This document shows, one piece after another, positions 18,429 through 27,454 of a DNA stretch of 64,000 bases. The notes under the pieces were generated by a model. That model had not been told where the DNA came from. It worked only from the letters and a program-made list of their open reading frames with translations, and searched no databases. The stretch is from MR-S7 sp000400995 (GTDB taxonomy: Bacteria > Pseudomonadota > Gammaproteobacteria > Burkholderiales > Burkholderiaceae_C), in NCBI RefSeq assembly GCF_045291395.1, contig NZ_CP152342.1, forward strand, positions 2,790,001 to 2,854,000, read 5' to 3'. The position numbers were made by a program, and so were the translations under genes. Within the stretch, counting starts at the first letter, position 1, and each line of letters starts with the position of its first letter.

Positions 18429-19520
18429 ATGCGCAGGCGCTGGCTGCTGGGCGGCGGCGTTGCCCTGGCGGCGGCGGGCATCACCGGCTGGCGGGCCCTG
18501 CGGTCCGCACCCGCTCGCCCCGCCGTCGTGCTGGGCGACGGCGTGAACGGCCCCCAGGGCATGGCCTGGGTGCCGGGCGGCACCTTCCTCATGGGCAGCG
18601 ACCACCCGCTCGCCCAGCCCAACGAACGCCCGGCGCACCCGGTGCGCGTCCAGGGCTTCTGGATGGACACGGCCCATGTCACCAACGACCAGTTCGCCGC
18701 CTTCGTGCGCGAGACCGGCTACGTCACCACCGCGGAGCGCAAGCCCGACTGGGACACCATCCGCGTGCAGCTGCCCCCCGGCACGCCCCGCCCGCCCGAT
18801 GCGGTGCTGGTGCCCGGCGCCATGGTGTTCGTGGGCACCAGCGCCCCTGTGCGCCTGGACGACTACGCCCAATGGTGGCGCTACGTGCCCGGCGCCGACT
18901 GGCGCCATCCCCAGGGCCCAGGCAGTTCCATCGACGGCAAGGGCGACCACCCCGTGGTGCAGGTCAGCCATGAGGACGCGCGGGCCTATGCCCGCTGGGC
19001 GGGCAAGCGCCTGCCGACCGAGGCCGAATGGGAGTTCGCCGCGCGCGGCGGACTGGAGCAGGCCACCTACGCCTGGGGCGACGAGGTTCGGCCCGGCGGC
19101 GAGCTGCAGGCCAACTACTGGGACACGCGCTCCCGTCCCTTCCCCGTGGTCAGCGCCCAAACGGGCGGCGCGGCGAGCACGCTGCCGGTGAAGACCTTCC
19201 CCGCCAACGGCTACGGCCTGCACGACATGACCGGCAACGCCTGGCAGTGGGTGGCCGACTGGTACCGGGCGGACCAGTTCGCCCGGGAGTCGGCGGGCGG
19301 CGGGCGCGGCCCGATGGAAAACCCGCAAGGCCCCGCCCGGTCGTTCGACCCCGACGAGCCCGGCGCGCCGGCCGACGCACCCAAGCGCGTGATCCGGGGC
19401 GGCTCGTTCCTGTGCAACGAGGACTACTGCCTGTCCTACCGCCCCAGCGCGCGGCGCGGCAGCGACCCGCACAGCCCCATGTCGCACGTGGGGTTCCGGC
19501 TGGCCAGGGACAGCGGATGA
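18429..19520 (+). CDS. Formylglycine-generating enzyme (FGE/SUMF1 family), with signal sequence
   Basis: A 363-residue FGE-sulfatase-domain protein that converts the CxPxR cysteine of sulfatases to formylglycine. The core runs from MAWVPGGTFLMGSD (about residue 45) through LPTEAEWEFAARGG and LHDMTGNAWQWVADWY to the C-terminal RGGSFLCNEDYCLSYRPSARRGS. The two Cys of C-x4-C match the copper-binding catalytic pair of true FGEs. The N-terminus MRRRWLLGGGVALAAAGITG looks like a Sec or Tat signal/anchor, so it may act outside the cytoplasm, which is unusual. The start overlaps or abuts the sulfatase stop; an ATG at 18414 is an alternative. The same operon supplies both its likely substrates. Confidence 0.88.
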   Translation: MRRRWLLGGGVALAAAGITGWRALRSAPARPAVVLGDGVNGPQGMAWVPGGTFLMGSDHPLAQPNERPAHPVRVQGFWMDTAHVTNDQFAAFVRETGYVTTAERKPDWDTIRVQLPPGTPRPPDAVLVPGAMVFVGTSAPVRLDDYAQWWRYVPGADWRHPQGPGSSIDGKGDHPVVQVSHEDARAYARWAGKRLPTEAEWEFAARGGLEQATYAWGDEVRPGGELQANYWDTRSRPFPVVSAQTGGAASTLPVKTFPANGYGLHDMTGNAWQWVADWYRADQFARESAGGGRGPMENPQGPARSFDPDEPGAPADAPKRVIRGGSFLCNEDYCLSYRPSARRGSDPHSPMSHVGFRLARDSG

Positions 19521-19540
19521 GGATATGAGCCCAATCGGGC

Positions 19541-19586
19541 TCCAGCGCTTATCCATAAAGCGCTGGCAGCTACATTTTCAATAGCA
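19541..19586 (+). repeat. Dispersed palindromic repeat (CCAGCGCTT family)
   Basis: CCAGCGCTT (19542-19550) and AAGCGCTGG (19558-19566) form a perfect 9-bp stem with a 7-nt loop, followed by the usual CAGCTACATTTT. It fills the gap between the convergent FGE and MFS genes and may also end their transcripts. Confidence 0.75.
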
Positions 19587-19587
19587 A

Positions 19588-20918
19588 TCAGTCCTTTTGC
19601 TGCTCGAAGATGCGGTTGATGCGCAGCGCCGCCAGAGTGCACACCACGCCCGAGAGCAGGTACAGCGTCACCGCGCCCAGGCCGAAGCGCGCGGACAGCC
19701 CCAGCGCCACCAGCGGCGCGAAGGCCGCGCCGAAGAGCCAGGCCAGGTCGGCCGAGAGCGCAGCGCCCGTGTAGCGGTAGTGCGTGGAGAAGTTGGCGGT
19801 CACGGTGCCCGACGCCTGCCCGTACGACAGCCCCAGCAGCACGAAGCCCGCCAGCAGGAAGATGTTGCTGCCCCCTCGCTGTCCAGCAGCCAGGGCGTGG
19901 CCAGGCTGAACAGGCCGATCAGCACCGCCATGGAGCCCAGCAGGGTGCGCCGGCCCACGTGGTCGGCCAGCTTGCCGGACACGGCCACGGCACCCGCCGC
20001 GAGGAAGGCGCCCACGATCTGCACGCCCAGCACTTCGGTCATGGAGCGCTCGGAGTACAGCGAGATCCACGACAGCGGGAACACCGTCACCACGTGGAAC
20101 AGCGCGAAACTGGCCAGGGCCGCGAAGGCGCCCAGCACCACGTTGCCCCCCTCGTCGCGCATGAGGCGCGCCACGCCCACGGGCTCCAGCTCCTTTTCCT
20201 CCAGCAGCTCGGCATAGGACTGGCCCACCACCAGGCGCAGGCGGGCGAACAGCGCCACCACGTTGATGGCGAAGGCCACGCAGAACGGATAGCGCCAGCC
20301 CCAGGAGAGGAATTCCTCGTGCGTGAGGCTGCCGTAGAGGTAGGCGAACAGGCCGGCCGCCAGGATGAAGCCCAGCGGCGCGCCCAGCTGCCCCACCATC
20401 GAATACCAGCCGCGCCGCTCCTTGGGCGCGGCCATGGCCAGCAGCGACGGCAGGCCGTCCCACGAGCCGCCCAGCGCCAGCCCCTGGCCGAAGCGCAGCA
20501 CGGCCAGCGCGACGATGGCGGCCATGCCCGCCGCGTTGTAGCTGGGCAGGAAGGCCATGCTCACCGTGCACGAGCCCAGCAGGAACAGCGCCAGCGTGAG
20601 CTTGGTGCCGCGCCCCCAGCGCCGCTGCACCGCCATGGAGAGGGCCGTGCCGAACGGCCGCGCGACGAAGGCGATGGCGAAGATGGCGAATGCCATCAAG
20701 GTGCCGTCCAGGCGCGACAGGAAGGGGAACAGGAACGACGGAAAGACCAGCACGCAGGCGATCCCGAAGACGAAGAAATCGAAATACTCCGACGAGCGCC
20801 CGATGATCACGCCCACGGCGATCTCGCCAGGGGTGACGTCCTCGTCCGTGTGGGCGCGCGAAAGGGAGGCCGCACTCTCGTGTCCGTACACGGGATATGC
20901 GATGGAACCGCTACTCAT
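19588..20918 (-). pseudogene. MFS transporter, metabolite:H+ symporter type, frameshifted
   Basis: About 443 residues when repaired, with 12 predicted membrane helices. EIAVGVIIGRSSEYFDFFVFGIACVLVF, then the loop ARPFGTALSMAVQRRWGRG and the large helix 4-5 region LGGSWDGLPSLLAMAAPKERRGWY, place it in the metabolite:H+ symporter branch (ProP/ShiA/KgtP relatives). The N-terminal frame runs to about 19876 and the rest (GGSNIFLLAGFVLLGLSYGQASG...) continues in another frame. One extra base in the C run 19871-19875 repairs it. AAGGAGC precedes the ATG. It is convergent with the sulfatase operon and could import a product of sulfate-ester cleavage (inference only). Confidence 0.8.
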
Positions 20919-21075
20919 ACCGATGCTCCTTGGCTCAAGACATATGCACGGCACCGTTCTACACGCAAGCCCATCGGTCAACAAGTGCGCTTTCACTGAC
21001 ATCGGCCGTCAGAAACCCTCGCGCCATATCAACCATGGGCGGTTTCACCCTGGTGCAAGCCCCTGGTTTTGACCC

Positions 21076-21090
21076 TGGACAAAATGTCCA
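21076..21090. promoter_or_regulatory. Perfect palindrome upstream of cyoA
   Basis: TGGACA-AAA-TGTCCA, with TTGACC at 21069-21074 just before it, lies in the 259-bp gap between the divergent MFS and cyoA genes. The place suits a regulator of cyo or of the transporter. The protein that binds it is not known, and it does not match an FNR site. The rest of the gap shows nothing else I can name. Confidence 0.35.
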
Positions 21091-21177
21091 ATCGACAGGC
21101 GCGCTAGGCGCTATTACATTGTCCGCCACCCCGTAATTCGCGTTTACACCTAAGCGCGCCTTTGTCTCGCCTCTAGC

Positions 21178-22221
21178 ATGCCCATACCCACGCACCTCCG
21201 CAGGCCCGCCTGGCTGACGGCCGCCGCCGCGACCGCCGCCCTGGCCGGCTGCAGCAAGGCCGTCGTCCTCAACCCCGCGGGCGACATCGCCGCCCAGCAG
21301 GGCGACCTCGTGGTCACCGCCACCTTGCTGATGCTGATCATCATCGTGCCGGTGATCCTGCTCACGCTCCTGTTCGCCTGGAAGTACCGCCAGGGCAACA
21401 CCGAGGCCGAGTACGACCCGGACTGGCACCACTCGACCTCGCTGGAGCTGGTGATCTGGACCGTGCCGCTGATGATCATCATCGCCCTGGGCGCGCTGAC
21501 CTGGATCAGCACCCACAAGCTCGACCCCTACCGGCCGCTGGACCGCATCGACGCCACCCGCACCCTGCCCGCCGACGCCCGACCGCTGGAGGTGCAGGTC
21601 GTGGCGATGGACTGGAAGTGGCTGTTCTTCTACCCCGAGCAGGGCATCGCCACGGTGAACGAGCTGGCCGCGCCGGTGGACCGCCCCATCCTGTTCAAGC
21701 TCACGGCCACCTCGACCATGAACGCGTTCTACGTGCCCGACCTGGCCGGCATGATCTACGCCATGCCCGGCATGCAGACCGAGCTGAACGCCGTGATCAA
21801 CAAGCCCGGTGTGTTCCACGGGCTGGCCTCGCACTACAGCGGGCCGGGGTTCTCGGGCATGACCTTCAAGTTCCATGGGCTGTCCGAGGGCGATTTCGCC
21901 CAGTGGGTGCACAAGGCCCAGCAGGAGGGCAAGCCGCTGGACAAGACCACGTACCTGCAGCTGGCCAAGCCCAGCGAGCGCGACCCGGTGCAGCGCTTCT
22001 CCAGCGTGGAGGAAGGCCTGTACCACAAGGTGCTCAACCGCTGCGTGGAAGACGGCCGGATGTGCATGCACGACATGATGGCCATCGACGCGCGCGGCGG
22101 CGAAACTTTCCTGAAGGCCAGCGGCGCCACGCTGCCGCGCGAGGTGTGCACGGCGAGCGACGCGCCCCGCATCGTCGCCGCGCTGGAGGCAGACGCCGTC
22201 CAGGCCACCACCCCACAGTGA
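21178..22221 (+). CDS. cyoA: Cytochrome bo-type ubiquinol oxidase subunit II
   Basis: A 347-residue lipoprotein (lipobox ALAGC at residues 18-22) with two membrane helices (about 43-65 and 88-108) and a periplasmic cupredoxin domain. MDWKWLFFYPEQGIATVNEL and FYVPDLAGMIYAMPGMQTELN are CyoA signatures. The CuA-binding cysteines of cytochrome c oxidase subunit II are absent (SGPGFSGMTFKF), so it serves a quinol oxidase. A C-terminal tail of roughly 60 residues with several Cys and Met (CVEDGRMCMHDMM) is typical of the longer beta-proteobacterial form. It is first gene of cyoABCD. Confidence 0.94.
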   Translation: MPIPTHLRRPAWLTAAAATAALAGCSKAVVLNPAGDIAAQQGDLVVTATLLMLIIIVPVILLTLLFAWKYRQGNTEAEYDPDWHHSTSLELVIWTVPLMIIIALGALTWISTHKLDPYRPLDRIDATRTLPADARPLEVQVVAMDWKWLFFYPEQGIATVNELAAPVDRPILFKLTATSTMNAFYVPDLAGMIYAMPGMQTELNAVINKPGVFHGLASHYSGPGFSGMTFKFHGLSEGDFAQWVHKAQQEGKPLDKTTYLQLAKPSERDPVQRFSSVEEGLYHKVLNRCVEDGRMCMHDMMAIDARGGETFLKASGATLPREVCTASDAPRIVAALEADAVQATTPQ

Positions 22222-22242
22222 ATCCGAGCCGAGAAATCCGAT

Positions 22243-24252
22243 ATGTCTGAACACACTACCCCGGCCCAAGCCCACTGGCTGCTGGGACGCATCACCTGGG
22301 ACTCCATCCCGATGGCGCACGAGCCCATCGTGCTGTGGACCTTCGTCGCGGTGGTCCTGGGCGGCCTCGTGATGCTGGCCGCCCTCACCAAGTTCCGCCT
22401 GTGGAGCCCGCTGTGGCGCGACTGGATCTGCAGCATCGACCACAAGCGGATCGGGATCATGTACATGATCCTCGGCCTGGTCATGTTCCTGCGCGGCTTC
22501 GCCGACGCGGTGATGATGCGCCTGCAGCAGTCCATGGCCTTCGGCGAGAGCATGGGCTACCTGCCGCCGCACCACTACGACCAGATCTTCACCGCCCACG
22601 GCGTGATCATGATCTTCTTCGTGGCGATGCCGTTCGTCACGGGCCTGATGAACTACCTCGTGCCGCTGCAGATCGGCGCGCGCGACGTGTCCTTCCCGTT
22701 CCTGAACAACTTCAGCTTCTGGATGACCACGGGCGGCGCCGTGCTGGTGATGCTGTCGCTGTTCCTGGGCGAGTTCTCCACAGCCGGCTGGCTGGCCCTC
22801 TCCAACCTGGGCGCGCAGAATCCGGGCGTGGGGCTGGACTACTACATCTGGGGCCTGCAGGTCGCGGGAGTGGGGACCACCTTGTCGGGCATCAACCTGA
22901 TCGTGACCATCATCAAGATGCGCGCGCCGGGCATGAACCTGATGAAGATGCCCGTGTTCACCTGGACCGCCCTGTGCACCAACGCGCTGATCGTGGCCAC
23001 CTTTCCCATCCTGACGGCCGCGCTGGCGCTGATGACGCTGGACCGCTACGTGGGCACGAACTTCTTCACGAACGACCTGGGCGGCAACTCCATGCTGTAC
23101 GTGAACCTGATCTGGATCTGGGGCCACCCCGAGGTCTACATCCTGGTGCTGCCCGCGTTCGGCGTGTTCTCCGAGGTCGTGGCCACGTTCAGCCGCAAGC
23201 GCCTGTTCGGCTACACCTCCATGGTGTATGCGACGGTGTGTATCACCATCCTGTCGTACCTGGTGTGGCTGCACCACTTCTTCACCATGGGCTCGGGCGC
23301 CACGGTGAACACCTTCTTCGGCATCACGACGATGATCATCTCGATCCCGACGGGCGCCAAGATCTTCAACTGGCTGTTCACCATGTACAAGGGCCGCATC
23401 CACTTCACCGTGCCCATGCTGTGGACGGTGGGCTTCATGTGCACCTTCGCCATCGGCGGCATGACCGGCGTGCTGCTGGCCGTGCCCCCGGCCGACTTCG
23501 TGCTGCACAACAGCCTGTTCCTGATCGCGCACTTCCACAACGTCATCATCGGCGGCGTGGTGTTCGCGGTGTTCGCCGGCATCAACTACTGGTTCCCCAA
23601 GGCCTTCGGCTACAAGCTCGACGAGTTCTGGGGCAAGTGCTCGTTCTGGTTCTGGCTGGTGGGCTTCTGGGTGGCGTTCACGCCGCTGTACATCCTGGGC
23701 CTGATGGGCGTGACGCGCCGCGCCAACCATTTCGAGGACCCGTCGCTGCAGATCTGGTTCATCATCGCCGCCTGCGGCGCCGCGCTGATCGCCCTGGGCA
23801 TCGCCTGCTTCTTCGTGCAGCTCGTCGTGAGCTACCTGCGCCGCGACCAGCTGCGCGACGTGACCGGCGACCCCTGGGGCGGCCGCACGCTGGAGTGGGC
23901 CACCTCCTCGCCCCCGCCGCAGTACAACTTCGCCTTCACGCCCATGGTGCACGAGATCGATGCCTGGTGGGACATGAAGAAGCACGGCTACAAGCGCCCG
24001 CTCGCCGGCTTCCAGCCCATCCACATGCCGGCCAACACCGGCGCGGGCATCGTGATCGCCACGCTGTCCACGCTGTTCGGCTTCGCCATGATCTGGCACA
24101 TGTGGCCGCTGGCCGCCGCCTCGTTCGCGGCCACCGTGCTGGCGTCGATCATCCATACCTTCAACTACAAGCGTGACTACTACATCCCGGCCGCCGACGT
24201 GGCCACCGTGGAAGCGACGCGCACCCAGCAGCTTGCAGCAGCCCATGTCTGA
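22243..24252 (+). CDS. cyoB: Cytochrome bo-type ubiquinol oxidase subunit I
   Basis: A 669-residue heme-copper oxidase core. Quinone-site residues are kept: R and D in LRGFADAVMMR, H and Q in PPHHYDQIFTAHG. Heme and CuB ligands are kept in FTAHGVIMIFF, WGHPEVYILVLP (His-Tyr pair), LHHFFTMG and IAHFHNVIIGG. It reduces O2 to water with electrons from ubiquinol and pumps protons. It ends in an overlap with the cyoC start (8 nt). Confidence 0.97.
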   Translation: MSEHTTPAQAHWLLGRITWDSIPMAHEPIVLWTFVAVVLGGLVMLAALTKFRLWSPLWRDWICSIDHKRIGIMYMILGLVMFLRGFADAVMMRLQQSMAFGESMGYLPPHHYDQIFTAHGVIMIFFVAMPFVTGLMNYLVPLQIGARDVSFPFLNNFSFWMTTGGAVLVMLSLFLGEFSTAGWLALSNLGAQNPGVGLDYYIWGLQVAGVGTTLSGINLIVTIIKMRAPGMNLMKMPVFTWTALCTNALIVATFPILTAALALMTLDRYVGTNFFTNDLGGNSMLYVNLIWIWGHPEVYILVLPAFGVFSEVVATFSRKRLFGYTSMVYATVCITILSYLVWLHHFFTMGSGATVNTFFGITTMIISIPTGAKIFNWLFTMYKGRIHFTVPMLWTVGFMCTFAIGGMTGVLLAVPPADFVLHNSLFLIAHFHNVIIGGVVFAVFAGINYWFPKAFGYKLDEFWGKCSFWFWLVGFWVAFTPLYILGLMGVTRRANHFEDPSLQIWFIIAACGAALIALGIACFFVQLVVSYLRRDQLRDVTGDPWGGRTLEWATSSPPPQYNFAFTPMVHEIDAWWDMKKHGYKRPLAGFQPIHMPANTGAGIVIATLSTLFGFAMIWHMWPLAAASFAATVLASIIHTFNYKRDYYIPAADVATVEATRTQQLAAAHV

Positions 24253-24880
24253 TACCCACACCCTCGCAGCCGGCGGCGCGGCCGCCCTGGCACCGCGCGC
24301 CTACCACCCCGCGCACGAGCCCCATCCGGAGAACGGCACCTCGCTGGGCTTCTGGCTCTACCTGATGAGCGACTGCCTCATCTTCGCCGCCCTGTTCGCC
24401 ACCTACGGCGTGCTGGGCCGCAGTTACGCGGCCGGCCCCACGGGCAAGGAGCTGTTCGACCTGGGCCTGGTGGCCCTGAACACGGCCTTCCTGCTGCTGT
24501 CGTCGATCACCTTCGGCTTCGCCATGCTGCAAAAGCAGCAGAAGAACGTGCGCGGCACGCTGGCCTGGCTGGCCGTCACCGGCCTGCTCGGCCTGGCCTT
24601 CCTGGCCGTGGAGCTGTACGAGTTCGCCCACCTCATCCACCAGGGCGCCACGCCCCAGCGCAGCGCCTTCCTGTCGGCGTTCTTCACGCTGGTCGGCACC
24701 CACGGGCTGCACGTCACCTTCGGCCTGATCTGGCTCGTCACGCTGATGCTGCAGATCCGCAAGCACGGCCTGATTGCCGAGAACGTGCGCCGCGTCAACT
24801 GCCTGTCCATGTTCTGGCACTTCCTGGACGTGGTCTGGATCGGCGTCTTCACCTTTGTCTATCTCATGGGGGTGCTTTGA
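24245..24880 (+). CDS. cyoC: Cytochrome bo-type ubiquinol oxidase subunit III
   Basis: A 211-residue inner-membrane protein with five helices of the oxidase subunit III fold. NGTSLGFWLYLMSDCLIFAALFATY near the start and GTHGLHVTFGLIWLV in the middle are family hallmarks. The start MSDTHTLAAGG lies inside the end of cyoB (8-nt overlap). The stop directly abuts the cyoD ATG. Confidence 0.95.
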   Translation: MSDTHTLAAGGAAALAPRAYHPAHEPHPENGTSLGFWLYLMSDCLIFAALFATYGVLGRSYAAGPTGKELFDLGLVALNTAFLLLSSITFGFAMLQKQQKNVRGTLAWLAVTGLLGLAFLAVELYEFAHLIHQGATPQRSAFLSAFFTLVGTHGLHVTFGLIWLVTLMLQIRKHGLIAENVRRVNCLSMFWHFLDVVWIGVFTFVYLMGVL

Positions 24881-25312
24881 ATGAGCGCGCATGAACTCCA
24901 CGCCGGCCATGGCGGCGACCACCACGACGACCACCACGGCCATGACGACGACCTGCACGTCACCCGCTCGGACTACGTCAAGGGCTTCATCCTGGCCGTC
25001 ATCCTCACGGCCATCCCGTTCTGGCTGGTCATGGCCGGCGTGATCCAGAACCGCACTACCGCCGTGCTCGTGCTGGGCGTGCTCGCGGCCGTGCAGATCG
25101 TCGTCCACATGGTCTACTTCCTGCACATGAACGGCAAGATCCAGGGCGGCTGGACCATGCTGTCCACCCTGTTCACCATCGTCTTCGTGGCCGTCACCCT
25201 CGCGGGTACGCTGTGGGTCATGTTCCACATGAACGCGAACATGATGCCCTCACACGCCAACCCCATGACCGGTCAGCCGCAGGTGGGCGAACACCACCAC
25301 ACCGCGCCTTGA
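24881..25312 (+). CDS. cyoD: Cytochrome bo-type ubiquinol oxidase subunit IV with His-rich N-terminus
   Basis: A 143-residue small subunit with three helices (YVKGFILAVILTAIPFWLVM; VLGVLAAVQIVVHMVYFLHM; LSTLFTIVFVAVTLAGTLWVM), needed for assembly of the oxidase. The first 26 residues are unusually rich in His and Asp (10 His), a possible metal-holding segment not found in the E. coli protein. The stop overlaps the TTG start of the SURF1 gene (TTGA). Confidence 0.93.
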   Translation: MSAHELHAGHGGDHHDDHHGHDDDLHVTRSDYVKGFILAVILTAIPFWLVMAGVIQNRTTAVLVLGVLAAVQIVVHMVYFLHMNGKIQGGWTMLSTLFTIVFVAVTLAGTLWVMFHMNANMMPSHANPMTGQPQVGEHHHTAP

Positions 25313-26142
25313 GCGCAGCGCAGGCGGGCCCGCTGCCGCGCCCGCACTCCGATCTGACGATGGCGATGCTCGCGCTGGCGGGCATCGCCTTGTTCGTTGT
25401 GTTCAGCGCGCTCGGCTGGTGGCAGGTGGAGCGCCGCACCTGGAAGCTGGCGCTGATGGAGCGCGTGGAGCAGCGCCTGCACGCCGCGCCCATCCCCCTG
25501 CCCCCGCCCGCCGGCTGGCCGCAGGTCACTGCCGCCAGCCACGAATACCAGCCCGTGCGCGCCCAGGGCCGCTGGCTGGAGCGCAAGACCGTGCTGACCC
25601 AGGCCGCCACCGTGCTGGGCGCGGGCTTCTGGGTGCTCACCCCGCTGCAGCTCGACACCGGCGGCCAGGTGCTGGTCAACCGCGGCTTCATCCCCGAAGC
25701 CCAGCGCGCGCCCTGGCTGGCCGCCGCGGCCCAGGCGCCGGACAGCCCCTCCGTGCAGGTCGAGGGCCTGCTGCGCATGGCCGAGCCCGGCGGCGGCTTC
25801 CTGCGCCGTAACGACCCCGCGCAGCAACGCTGGCATTCGCGCGACGTGGCCGCCATCGCCCAGGCGCAGGGGCTGGCGCAGGCGGCGCCCTTCTTCATCG
25901 ACGCCGGCATTCCGGACGCGCGCGCGCCGCATCCCGCGCCGGAGGATGCGCCCGCCAGCGCCGGCCCCTGGCCGCGCCCGGGCATGACGGTGGTGCGCTT
26001 CCACAACAGCCACTTCGTGTACGCCGTCACCTGGTTCGGCCTGGCGGCCATGGTGGCGGCGGCGGCGGTGTATGTGGCACGCTACGAGCTCCGGCTGCGT
26101 GCCGCCCATCGCCTGTCCACCCGCCATGAGCCCCCGCTCTGA
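25309..26142 (+). CDS. SURF1 family oxidase assembly protein
   Basis: A 277-residue membrane protein with a helix at each end (MLALAGIALFVVFSALGWWQ; VTWFGLAAMVAAAAVYVARY). SURF1 marks are GWWQVERRTWK, GRW near residue 88, VLVNRGFIP in the middle, and HFVYAVTWFGLA at the end. It helps insert heme into heme-copper oxidases, here surely cytochrome bo. The TTG start gives a 4-nt overlap with cyoD; the ATG at 25360 is an alternative giving a protein 17 residues shorter. It overlaps the next gene by 17 nt. Confidence 0.9.
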   Translation: MSAAQAGPLPRPHSDLTMAMLALAGIALFVVFSALGWWQVERRTWKLALMERVEQRLHAAPIPLPPPAGWPQVTAASHEYQPVRAQGRWLERKTVLTQAATVLGAGFWVLTPLQLDTGGQVLVNRGFIPEAQRAPWLAAAAQAPDSPSVQVEGLLRMAEPGGGFLRRNDPAQQRWHSRDVAAIAQAQGLAQAAPFFIDAGIPDARAPHPAPEDAPASAGPWPRPGMTVVRFHNSHFVYAVTWFGLAAMVAAAAVYVARYELRLRAAHRLSTRHEPPL

Positions 26143-27447
26143 CTCCGCCACGCCCCCTGCCCTGAAAGCCCGCTCGGCCGACGCCGCGGCAGGGCTCAAG
26201 AACCTGCACCAGCTCATCCAGCTGCGCTGGATCGCGGTCATCGGGCAGATCTTCACCATCGAGGTCGCGCACTACAGCCTGAACCTGGCACTGCCCCTGC
26301 GCGAGATGCTCATGGTGGTGGGCTGCCTCGCGGCATTCAACGTGGTGAGCTTCCTGCGCTGGCGCACCGGCCGCGGCGTGCGCAACGTGGAGCTGTTCCT
26401 GGCCTTGCTGGTGGACGTGGCGGTGCTCACCGTGCAGCTCTACCTGAGCGGCGGCGCCAGCAACCCCTTCGTGTTCCTCTACCTGCTGCAGATCACGCTG
26501 GGCGCCGCCCTGCTGCGCAGCGCCTACGTGTGGGGCATGGTGCTCATCGCGGCACTGTGCGTCGTGCTGCTGACACGCTACGCCCTGCCGCTGCCCCTGG
26601 CGCCCGACTTCTCGCGCGGGCTGGCCAGCCCCTACGTGCTGGGGCTGCTGGTGTGCTTCATGCTCAACGCGGGGCTGGTGGTGATCTTCATCCATCGCAT
26701 CGGACGCAACCTGCGCCAGCGCGACACGCGCCTGGCCGCCATCCGCCAGCGGGCGGCTGAGGAGGAGCACATCGTGCGCATGGGCCTGCTGGCCTCCGGC
26801 GCGGCGCACGAGCTGGGCACGCCCTGTCCACCCTGGCCGTCATCCTGGGCGACTGGCGGCGCGACCCGGCGCTGGCGCGCGACGCCGCGCTGCAGGAGGA
26901 AATCGCCGAGATGCAGGCCCAGGTGCAGCGCTGCAAGACCATCGTCAGCGGCATCCTGCTGTCGGCCGGCGAGGCGCGCGGCGAGGCCTCGGCCCAGACC
27001 ACCGTCTGCCAGTTCCTCGACACGCTGGCGCGCGACTGGCGCACCACGCGCTCGGTAGACACGTTCGCCTACGACAACCGCTTCGGCGAGGACAGCCCCA
27101 TGGTCGCCGATGCCACGCTGGAGCAAATGGTTTTCAACGTGCTGGACAATGCACGCGATGCATCGCCCCACTGGGTCGGCCTGGAGGCCGAGCGCGACGC
27201 AGGCAGCGATGCGCTGCGCATCATCGTCAGCGACCGGGGCACCGGCTTCGCGCCCGCCATGCTCCAGCAGTTCGGCAAGCCCTACCAGTCCAGCAAGGGC
27301 CGCCCCGGCGGCGGGCTGGGCCTGTTCCTGGCGATGAACGTCGCGCGCACCCTGGGCGGCAGCGTGCAGGCCCGCAACCGCGACGATGGCGGCGCCGTCG
27401 TCACCATCACGCTGCCGCTGGCCTCCGTCGCGATGCGGGAGATTTGA
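26126..27447 (+). pseudogene. RegB/PrrB/RoxS-type redox sensor histidine kinase, frameshifted
   Basis: About 440 residues when repaired. Six membrane helices cover about 35-195, with GGASNPFVFLYLLQI matching the GGxxNPF quinone-sensing motif of RegB. The kinase core has His228 in GAAHELGTP; a Cys in VQRCKTIVSG stands where RegB has its redox-active Cys (inference), and the ATPase domain has NVLDNARDASP, DRGTGF and GGGLGLFLAMNVA. One C is missing from the CCC at 26822-26824 (GTPLSTLAV expected), so the frame breaks just after the H-box. Lying in the cyo operon, it probably reports quinone redox state to the regulator that follows. Confidence 0.85.
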
Positions 27448-27454
27448 CGACACC

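Noticed and set aside
20959..24261. Very long minus-strand open frame (about 1,100 codons) over cyoA-cyoB
   Set aside because: Its product is a His/Gly/Asp-rich string without folds or ribosome site; it mirrors the codon bias of the real cyo genes.
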